Source: a bacterium (lineage in GTDB: Bacteria; Calditrichota; Calditrichia; RBG-13-44-9; J042). From it: 5,427 nucleotides of DNA. The position numbers and the translations under genes were made by a program. The DNA lies in NCBI GenBank assembly GCA_015494485.1, contig WGBF01000267.1, forward strand, positions 1 to 5,427. The letters are read 5' to 3'. This document shows positions 1 through 4,854 of the stretch, piece after piece. A model generated the notes under the pieces. That model worked only from the letters and a program-made list of their open reading frames with translations. It was not told the DNA's origin and searched no databases. The first letter of the stretch is position 1, and each line of letters begins with the position of its first letter.

Positions 1-7
1 AGTAATA

Positions 8-58
8 CCCTAAACTCACCCCCTAACCCCCTCTCTTTCGAAAAAGAAAGAGAGGGGG
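8..58. repeat. C-rich repeat with perfect 13-bp hairpin
   Basis: Positions 27-39 (CCCCCTCTCTTTC) are exactly reverse-complementary to 46-58, leaving a 6-base A-rich loop at 40-45. The left flank (8-31) repeats a CCCTAA-like unit, with five-C runs at 19-23 and 27-31 separated by TAA. The stem is purine-only on one arm and pyrimidine-only on the other. There is no run of T directly after either side, so it does not look like a classical intrinsic terminator, although an RNA hairpin this stable could still mark a transcript end. Hairpins with CCCCTAACCCC flanks are, from memory, common dispersed intergenic repeats in several environmental phyla. That family membership is inference, because only one copy is visible here. 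Confidence 0.6.
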
Positions 59-89
59 AAATCAGGCTTTTACTCCGGGAAAGCACTGA

Positions 90-177
90 TGTCATTCTGG
101 AGCGGAGCGTTAACGGAGCGAAGAATCTCAGCCACTATGCGTGAGATGCTTCGTCGCTGGTGCTCCTTAGCATCACA
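90..177. repeat. Imperfect inverted-repeat element, REP/MITE-like
   Basis: The element begins with TGTCATTCTGG (90-100) and ends with TTAGCATCACA (167-177). Its core is a hairpin: CGAAGAATCTCA (119-130) pairs with TGAGATGCTTCG (142-153) at 11 of 12 positions around an 11-base loop. The ends are also roughly complementary, TGTCATTCT against the reverse complement TGTGATGCT. The pattern of a GTCATTCT start, GAAGAATCTC, GAGATGCTTCG and an AGCATGACA-like end is a recurrent intergenic repeat in many bacterial genomes as I remember it. This copy looks degenerate, with extra bases at 101-118. An open frame running through it (89-289) begins inside the repeat and shows no protein-like features, so I do not call it a gene. 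Confidence 0.6.
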
Positions 178-216
178 TGTAGTACCTCGTCTCTATTATT
201 CTAAAGGGAAACACCG

Positions 217-297
217 ATGGAACAACGAATCTATTTCAATATGTGCAATTTGCTTAGTGATGCTCAGCAAACAAACATCCCCCTATTAAAAAGGTGA
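217..297 (+). CDS. Possible 26-residue small ORF, unknown
   Basis: An ATG at 217 opens a 26-codon frame ending in TGA at 295-297. It is preceded by AAAGGG (203-208) at an 8-base spacing, which is an acceptable ribosome binding site. The predicted peptide (MEQRIYFNMCNLLSDAQ, then nine more residues ending KR) has no signal peptide, membrane segment or recognisable motif. It lies directly after the inverted-repeat element, on the strand opposite to the operon, and no promoter is evident. A frame of this length arises easily by chance, so I list it only because of its start context. I do not recognise the product. Confidence 0.1.
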   Translation: MEQRIYFNMCNLLSDAQQTNIPLLKR

Positions 298-316
298 AAA
301 TAAATTTTGATTATTT

Positions 317-334
317 TAAACGGTGCATCGTTTA
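317..334. promoter_or_regulatory. Operator-like palindrome in AT-rich spacer
   Basis: The 18 bases TAAACGGTGCATCGTTTA form a palindrome with a single mismatched pair (G at 322 against T at 327) and no gap at the centre. Its half-site, AAACGAT, recurs nearby at 369-375 and as TAACGAT near 423-429. The flanks are rich in T and A. A symmetric site in an AT-rich spacer with repeated half-sites is the kind of arrangement a dimeric regulator would bind, but I do not recognise the family. No gene start lies next to it inside the window, so the gene it might control is unknown. Chance occurrence is possible. Confidence 0.25.
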
Positions 335-519
335 TTTGAGTGGTTGAACGGAAACAGAACCAAAATTCAAACGATATCTGTATAAACATTACGACTTCAT
401 TTAAAAGCGTCAAAATAAATTTTAACGATCCATAATTTAATGCAGTTTGTTTCCCCCTCAGTCAATTTTTCATGCGCGGTTAAAATGGGCAGTGCGGGGT
501 AATTTCCCCAATTGCAGAA

Positions 520-533
520 TGTGAATGTTCACA
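520..533. promoter_or_regulatory. TGTGA-N4-TCACA palindrome next to coxF stop
   Basis: TGTGAATGTTCACA is a perfect palindrome with 6-base arms around TG. It sits four bases beyond the coxF stop codon. The TGTGA/TCACA halves resemble CRP-type half-sites, but the spacer is 4 bases where the classical CRP site has 6; a 4-base spacer is the FNR-type arrangement. The CO sensor CooA is in the same regulator family, but its known site is different (TGTCG-N6-CGACA). The palindrome lies at the 3' end of the operon, so it is not placed to control the cox promoter. It could instead be part of a weak transcript-end hairpin, or chance. Confidence 0.15.
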
Positions 534-537
534 AATT

Positions 538-1659
538 TCACACATGAATCGGGCCTTTTCGGTTGCGCAATTTTCCACCGTCCCTGCCCCGAAATACGGC
601 AATAATCTCCGACAGGATGGAAAGGGCGATTTCATCCGGGCTTTCCGCTCCAATATCCAGGCCGATGGGACTGTACAACCGCTCCTGGAGTTCGGAATGA
701 AACGGAATTTGGGCACGGGTTAATTCATCCAGTATTTGCTGGGTGCGGCGTTTGGGACCCAACACCCCCACATATGCGGGTGGACGCTGCACCAGGTGGG
801 TTAAAATCGTCTTATCGTGCAAATACAGGTGGGTCATGATCAGCACAATGTCGTTGGGGTGAGGGGGATTGGCCGTCAGGTATTGCTGGTAATCCACCCG
901 CTCCACGCGCCGGGCACCCGGAAAACGTTCTGGCCTGGCATACGCAGGGCGATGGTCCAGTACATCCACCCGCCAGCCCAATGCGGCTGCAAATGCTACC
1001 ACCGGCTCTGCATCTTTGCCGGCACCAAAAAGAAGCAGATGCGGTGGGGGGGCAATGCGTTCCAGCAATACCTCCACTTGCCCCTGTGGTGTATTGATCA
1101 GGTGATGAGCATAATGGGAACGCGCCGGTATTTCCGTTTGTGCAGCAATTTTTTTAACCCATTTCTTATCGGGGATGTCGCTACTTAGCCGGCCATCCGG
1201 TGCCTGCCAAACATGGTTCCCCACGGACAGAGAACTCCCCTCCGGTGCCTCGATAACCGTCCACAAATATCCCGGATCGTGGTGCTCCATTACCGCTTCC
1301 ATCTCTTTTACATACGAAAACGTCCCTTCGGGGAAGGGCAACGGCTCCAGCAACACATCAATTTTGCCGTTACACCCGGATCCCAACCCCCACACGGCTT
1401 CATCTTCTGCCATGGTATCGTAGTGCAGCAGGCGCGGTGTGCCTTCTGCCAGGACTCTCTTGCAATGCTCAACAATATCATGTTCCAGGCAACCACCGCT
1501 CACCATGCCAGTGATGGTGCCATCGGGTTCCACAACCATTCGCGCGCCTGGCCGGCGGTAGGTTGAACCGGCAACGCGTAAAATTGTAGCTAACACGGCG
1601 GGTTGACGATGGCGTTGTAACTCATTCACGCGATGGAGTACTTCCAGTAAATCCTTCAT
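538..1659 (-). CDS. coxF: XdhC/CoxF-family molybdenum hydroxylase maturation protein
   Basis: This 373-residue cytosolic protein belongs to the XdhC/CoxI family, whose characterised members bind molybdenum cofactor and help load its sulfurated form into xanthine dehydrogenase-type enzymes. CoxF of Oligotropha-type operons is implicated in finishing the active-site cluster. The N-terminal XdhC_CoxI domain (about residues 10-100) contains SGGCLE at 54-59 (Cys57) and GLGSGCNG at 91-98 (Cys96). The C-terminal Rossmann-type domain (about 207-355) starts with LLLFGAGKDAEPV, whose glycine-rich FGAGK is at 211-215. It continues with the DHRPAYA segment, GPKRR at 301-305 and the conserved SPIGLDIGAESPDEIALSI region near 330-348. 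A short basic tail follows. The ATG is supported by GAGGG with 5-base spacing, and the gene starts 17 bases after coxE. It is the last gene of the visible operon. The family is secure; whether it serves a CO dehydrogenase or another hydroxylase is open. Confidence 0.93.
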   Translation of the reverse strand: MKDLLEVLHRVNELQRHRQPAVLATILRVAGSTYRRPGARMVVEPDGTITGMVSGGCLEHDIVEHCKRVLAEGTPRLLHYDTMAEDEAVWGLGSGCNGKIDVLLEPLPFPEGTFSYVKEMEAVMEHHDPGYLWTVIEAPEGSSLSVGNHVWQAPDGRLSSDIPDKKWVKKIAAQTEIPARSHYAHHLINTPQGQVEVLLERIAPPPHLLLFGAGKDAEPVVAFAAALGWRVDVLDHRPAYARPERFPGARRVERVDYQQYLTANPPHPNDIVLIMTHLYLHDKTILTHLVQRPPAYVGVLGPKRRTQQILDELTRAQIPFHSELQERLYSPIGLDIGAESPDEIALSILSEIIAVFRGRDGGKLRNRKGPIHV

Positions 1660-1664
1660 TCTTT

Positions 1665-1669
1665 CCCTC
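1665..1669 (-). promoter_or_regulatory. Ribosome binding site of coxF
   Basis: On the minus strand this reads GAGGG, five bases before the ATG at 1659-1657. It lies within the 17-base gap after the coxE stop and supports the chosen start. Confidence 0.6.
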
Positions 1670-1676
1670 TATTGTT

Positions 1677-2891
1677 CTATGACCCGAATTTACCAACTGT
1701 GTGCCCAATTCCTTCCTTTTTTCGGGAACGGTGCAAGCGGCGGCTGTACACTTCCGTTAATTGATGAACCATTTGCCGCAAACTGTCCAGATTGTGCACC
1801 GGCGCCAGAATGTCGATATACGGAAGAGCCGCCTGCATTCCCCGGGTTTCGGGGCGGTATTCCGAAAATCCCATTAAGGGATTCAGCCACATAACGAAGG
1901 CACTATGCCGGTACAAATACGCCATGTTCTCCCGAAGCAATTCCACCGAACCGGTATCCCATCCATCACTTAAAATTAATACCACCGTTCGGGAATCGAT
2001 CATCGGACCAAATTCCCGAACAAATTGCTGTAACGATTCCCCAATGCGGGTGCCCCCGGACCATTCCTGAAAACTGCCAAACAATTGGTGCCAGTCCTGC
2101 CGCTGCCGAAATTCCTGGATGGCATTTGTTAACCGCACCAGGGACGTACTAAACACAAAAAGCTCCGTTCGATGGTACACGGTGGAAAATGCGATAAGAA
2201 ATTGCAGTAAGAAACGGGAATACAGGTCCATGGACTTGCTAACATCGCACAGCACCACCAGTTTTAAGCGCTGGCGAATTCGTTCTTTGAAATGCAACTG
2301 CACAATTTCTCCGCCCCGCCGCAAATTGTGCCGGAGTGTTTTACGAAAATCAAACCGGGCCTGCTGATGTACACTACGCATCCGGCGGGAGAACTGTACT
2401 GCCAGCGACCGGGCCATTCGTCGCACCAGCATCAGCATTTCGGCCTGCTCTGCTTCCGAAAAATGGGCAAAATCCCGGCGGGTTAACACCCGGTACGGGC
2501 TGTACCCCGGTAGCTGCACTTCATCCCAGACGGTTGTTACCTCCTGCCCCTGAAGTAAAGAACTTAACTGGGGGAGTAAGCGCCGGGATTTTTCGGGCTC
2601 CGGCGAAGCAGACGGTGTTGGCGCTTCCTCTTCAGATGTGGATTCCATCCCCGGGCGCACCAGCCAGTACCGCTCGAACACGCGCTGAAATATGACGATT
2701 TCTTCCGGATGTTTGGCAAAAATCATTTGCAGGGTCTGGCGCACCTGATGGCGGTTCTGTAAGGGAATTTTTTGCAGCACGTGCAGGGCATCAATCGCGC
2801 TGCCAGGCCCCACCGGAATTCCGGCATCCCGCAACGCCCGGCAAAATACCACAATGTGGTTCCGTAAATTGTGTTGGTTCCGCTCCGGCAC
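1677..2891 (-). CDS. coxE: VWA domain protein CoxE
   Basis: This 404-residue protein has the VWA_CoxE architecture. An N-terminal helical region (about 1-80) is followed by a Ser/Glu/Pro-rich linker (about 82-105), a helical middle part rich in Arg, and a C-terminal von Willebrand A domain (about 208-375). The metal-ion-dependent adhesion site is complete: DVSKS at 216-220 (Asp216, Ser218, Ser220), the threonine of GGTRIG (Thr281) and the aspartate of SDGWD (Asp309). No signal peptide or membrane segment is seen, so it should be cytosolic. CoxE proteins pair with the adjacent MoxR ATPase, and in Oligotropha they are implicated in maturing the Cu-S-Mo centre. Translation starts at GTG (2891-2889): GGAGG lies 4 bases upstream and the in-frame stop of coxD is only 12 bases away, so no earlier start is possible. 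The tight gap suggests translational coupling with coxD. The family call is firm. Confidence 0.93.
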   Translation of the reverse strand: MPERNQHNLRNHIVVFCRALRDAGIPVGPGSAIDALHVLQKIPLQNRHQVRQTLQMIFAKHPEEIVIFQRVFERYWLVRPGMESTSEEEAPTPSASPEPEKSRRLLPQLSSLLQGQEVTTVWDEVQLPGYSPYRVLTRRDFAHFSEAEQAEMLMLVRRMARSLAVQFSRRMRSVHQQARFDFRKTLRHNLRRGGEIVQLHFKERIRQRLKLVVLCDVSKSMDLYSRFLLQFLIAFSTVYHRTELFVFSTSLVRLTNAIQEFRQRQDWHQLFGSFQEWSGGTRIGESLQQFVREFGPMIDSRTVVLILSDGWDTGSVELLRENMAYLYRHSAFVMWLNPLMGFSEYRPETRGMQAALPYIDILAPVHNLDSLRQMVHQLTEVYSRRLHRSRKKEGIGHTVGKFGS

Positions 2892-2894
2892 AGT

Positions 2895-2900
2895 ACCTCC
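2895..2900 (-). promoter_or_regulatory. Ribosome binding site deciding the coxE GTG start
   Basis: The minus strand reads GGAGGT here, with 4 bases between GGAGG and the GTG at 2891-2889. The coxD stop (TAA, 2906-2904) is in the same frame just upstream, so this site fixes GTG as the first usable start. Confidence 0.65.
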
Positions 2901-2903
2901 GGG

Positions 2904-3839
2904 TTAGTCCTCTGTCGTTTTCCGAATTGTATCCTCTGAAAAAGCCGTTGGTGTTAACCGGCTGCTGACGCCGACTTTCTGTAGCAATTCTTCCAGATTC
3001 ATCCGGACTTGTTCAATATCCTGGCGGTCTTTAAAAATTACCCCCAGCGTCTGCTCCACCACGGTTTGATCCAGAACATCCCGATGCAGTGCCACCAGTG
3101 CGCGTGCCCAATCCAGTGTTTCTGCAACGCCGGGCACCTTTGCCAGATGCATCTCCCGAACGGCTTCCATAAAGCGGGTAATTTGTTCGGCCAGCCTGTC
3201 ATTCACACCGGGAACTTTTTGCTTTACAATTGCCACTTCTTTCTCAAAATCCGGGTAATCAATCCACAAATACAAACAGCGCCGTCGCACGGCATCGGAA
3301 AGCTCCCGCGTGCGGTTGCTGGTTAAAACAACATAAGGGATGTGGCTGGCACGAATGGTACCGATTTCCGGAATGGTAATTTGCCAGTCGGAGAGCACTT
3401 CCAGTAAAAAGGACTCAAATTCTTCATCCGCGCGGTCCAATTCATCAATTAATAGCACCGGCGGTTTGTGGTGGGTAATGGCTTGCAACAAAGGCCGTTT
3501 TAGTAAAAACCGCTCGCTGAAGATTTCCGCTTCTTTTTCCTCTATGCTTTTGGTGGAATGCTCTTCCAGTTTGATGTGCAACAACTGGTGTTGGTAATTC
3601 CACTCGTAAAGCGCGGTGGTGCTATCCAGCCCCTCGTAACACTGCAGCCGAATTAAATCCGTTTCCAGTGCCCGCGCCATGGCCTTGGCAATTTCCGTTT
3701 TCCCCACCCCGGCGGGGCCTTCAATAAGCAGGGGGCGATTGAGCGTGGTAGCCAGGAACAATGCGGTGACGATGGATTCATCCGCAACATAATCCTGCTC
3801 GGCCAGCATACGGGCAATGCGCTTGAATTCTGCTTCCAT
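2904..3839 (-). CDS. coxD: MoxR-family AAA+ ATPase CoxD
   Basis: This 311-residue protein is a MoxR-type AAA+ ATPase. Walker A is GPAGVGKT at 41-48, Walker B is VLLIDELDRAD at 128-138 with Asp132 and Glu133 as the metal-binding and catalytic acids, sensor 1 is VVLTSNRTREL with Asn175, and the arginine-finger region is SDAVRRRCL with Arg185-187. A lid domain with a sensor-2-like GVAETLDWARALV stretch lies near 237-249. CoxD of Oligotropha is known as an ATP-dependent chaperone needed to complete the sulfur/copper part of the CO dehydrogenase active site, probably acting with the VWA partner CoxE encoded immediately downstream. Length and motif order are normal for the family. The ATG has AGGA at 9-base spacing. 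Upstream lie 136 bases containing a terminator, so this gene may have its own promoter, but I could not identify a convincing one. MoxR/VWA pairs occur with many metalloenzymes; the neighbours make the Cox assignment specific. Confidence 0.93.
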   Translation of the reverse strand: MEAEFKRIARMLAEQDYVADESIVTALFLATTLNRPLLIEGPAGVGKTEIAKAMARALETDLIRLQCYEGLDSTTALYEWNYQHQLLHIKLEEHSTKSIEEKEAEIFSERFLLKRPLLQAITHHKPPVLLIDELDRADEEFESFLLEVLSDWQITIPEIGTIRASHIPYVVLTSNRTRELSDAVRRRCLYLWIDYPDFEKEVAIVKQKVPGVNDRLAEQITRFMEAVREMHLAKVPGVAETLDWARALVALHRDVLDQTVVEQTLGVIFKDRQDIEQVRMNLEELLQKVGVSSRLTPTAFSEDTIRKTTED

Positions 3840-3848
3840 AAAATAGCG

Positions 3849-3852
3849 TCCT
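3849..3852 (-). promoter_or_regulatory. Ribosome binding site of coxD
   Basis: The minus strand reads AGGA (within CAGGAC), 9 bases before the ATG at 3839-3837. It is weaker than the site in front of coxM. It supports the annotated start, as the upstream sequence is non-coding. Confidence 0.45.
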
Positions 3853-3913
3853 GTTATGTCGAATCATCCATGGGTGTTTTGCGAAAACGACTTTCGGTTT
3901 TCCGCTCGACCAC

Positions 3914-3955
3914 AAAAAACCGGCAGGTCGGATCCCACTGTTCAGACCTGCCGGT
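3914..3955 (-). terminator. Intrinsic terminator after coxM
   Basis: On the minus strand an 11-bp perfect stem (ACCGGCAGGTC, 3955-3945, with GACCTGCCGGT, 3929-3919) encloses a 15-base loop. The last stem T plus the next five bases form a run of six T (3919-3914) before GTG. Eight of the 11 pairs are G-C. The T-run is only on the side expected for minus-strand transcription, so the direction is unambiguous. It sits 20 bases after the coxM stop and about 75 bases before coxD. It should end or attenuate the structural-gene transcript, lowering read-through into coxDEF. Confidence 0.85.
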
Positions 3956-3975
3956 ACGGGTCAACATTTCCGTGT

Positions 3976-4839
3976 TTAGCGCCCCAGGGCGGTACAAATG
4001 GCCCGTTCTGCGTACACTTTGGCCAGATGCTTCCGGTACGCTTCGCTGGCAAAATGGTCTTCCATAAATTCCAGCTCATCATTTTCCGCCGCCTGTTGGG
4101 CCGCCGCTTTGATGGCCGCATCATCCAGCGTTTTGCCAATTAAATCCTGTTCCACCCCTTCATCCCGGAAAGCAGTAGCGGCTACGCCGGTAAATGCCAC
4201 CCGGGCATCCGTACAGGTGTTGCCGTCCATGGTTAACCGCACAGCACACCCCACAACAGCAAAACGGGAAGCCGGATGCGGAAATTTCAGATAAGCACTT
4301 CGCACCGTATCGCCATCTACAGGGAAGCGGATTTCTTTAATAATCTCCCCTTCTTCCAGGGCTGTGGTAAACAGATCCACAAAAAATTCCCCGGCAGGAA
4401 TGGTGCGTTCACCTTCCGCACTAACAGCTACAATTTGCGCATCGTAGGCCAGAACCGCTGCCGGGTAATCCGCGGCTGGTTCCGCATGCGCCAAACTTCC
4501 GCCAATGGTGCCCATATTCCGGACCTGGGGATCCCCGATAACCGCAGCAGCATGGGCCAGAGCCGACGCACTGCGCTGGACTTCCGCGCTCTTTTCAATG
4601 GCAGCATGGGGGGTGCCACCCCCGATGATAAGCTGGTCTCCAGATCGGCGAATTTCCGCGAAACCCGGAATATTGCGAATATCAATTACATGCGCCGGCG
4701 TATTCAGGCGCAGTTTCATGGTCGGTATCAGGCTGTGCCCGCCAGCCAACAATTTGGCATCCCCTTCAAAGCGGGCCAGCAACTCCAGCGCCTCTTCCAG
4801 GGAATTGGCGCGGTGGTATTCAAAAGGTGCCGGAAACAT
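3976..4839 (-). CDS. coxM: CoxM-like FAD-binding medium subunit of Mo hydroxylase
   Basis: This 287-residue flavoprotein is almost the same length as CoxM of Oligotropha (288). It carries FAD and passes electrons from the iron-sulfur small subunit to an external acceptor. The two FAD pyrophosphate-binding motifs fall at the same positions as in Oligotropha CoxM: AGGHS at 32-36 and TIGGS at 111-115 (TIGGD in Oligotropha; Ser or Asn occurs in relatives). The N-terminal FAD_binding_5 fold covers about 1-172 and includes GDPQVRNMGTIGGS and AEPAADYPAAVLA. The C-terminal CO_deh_flav_C domain covers about 178-282. There is no signal peptide, so the protein is cytosolic or at the inner face of the membrane. 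The ATG is preceded by AGGAGG at 5-base spacing and follows the coxL stop by 15 bases. The family is firm; the substrate of the complex is not shown by this subunit. Confidence 0.93.
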   Translation of the reverse strand: MFPAPFEYHRANSLEEALELLARFEGDAKLLAGGHSLIPTMKLRLNTPAHVIDIRNIPGFAEIRRSGDQLIIGGGTPHAAIEKSAEVQRSASALAHAAAVIGDPQVRNMGTIGGSLAHAEPAADYPAAVLAYDAQIVAVSAEGERTIPAGEFFVDLFTTALEEGEIIKEIRFPVDGDTVRSAYLKFPHPASRFAVVGCAVRLTMDGNTCTDARVAFTGVAATAFRDEGVEQDLIGKTLDDAAIKAAAQQAAENDELEFMEDHFASEAYRKHLAKVYAERAICTALGR

Positions 4840-4844
4840 ATTCT

Positions 4845-4850
4845 CCTCCT
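4845..4850 (-). promoter_or_regulatory. Strong ribosome binding site of coxM
   Basis: The minus strand reads AGGAGG, inside AAAGGAGGAG, 5 bases before the ATG at 4839-4837. It lies in the 15-base gap after coxL. It is the strongest Shine-Dalgarno sequence in the window and shows that the organism uses SD-led initiation. Confidence 0.75.
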
Positions 4851-4854
4851 TTCC

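Larger units (their letters stand above)
178..537. other. AT-rich spacer downstream of the operon, no clear gene
   Basis: I see no convincing protein gene on either strand between the repeat element and the stop codon of coxF. The part from about 290 to 440 is markedly more AT-rich than the genes. It carries a 12-base direct repeat, AAAATAAATTTT, at 297-308 and again at 412-423. It also has several copies of an AAACGAT-like heptamer: reverse complement at 327-333, forward at 369-375, and the variant TAACGAT around 423-429. This looks more like a regulatory or degraded spacer than coding sequence. No tRNA or rRNA signature was seen. No strong intrinsic terminator for the operon was found just after coxF; the hairpin GGGG(TAATTT)CCCC at 496-509 is short and lacks a proper T-run. 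Confidence 0.5.

Noticed and set aside
8..58. G-quadruplex on the minus strand or a CRISPR/telomere repeat
   Set aside because: Only three spaced G-runs are present on the strand, there are no regular spacers, and the TAACCCC units are too few and uneven for an array.
89..289. 66-codon open frame on the plus strand
   Set aside because: It begins inside the inverted-repeat element, has no ribosome binding site and its translation shows no protein-like pattern. It is best explained as chance in repeat DNA.
496..509. GGGG(TAATTT)CCCC hairpin as the operon terminator
   Set aside because: The stem is only four pairs and the minus-strand sequence after it (GCACTGCCCATTTTAA) lacks an adjacent T-run, so it is too weak to annotate as a terminator.
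3840..3913. A sigma-70 promoter for coxD, with CATAAC (minus strand) as a -10 box
   Set aside because: No acceptable -35 box lies at 16-18 bases from it, so the match is not better than chance.
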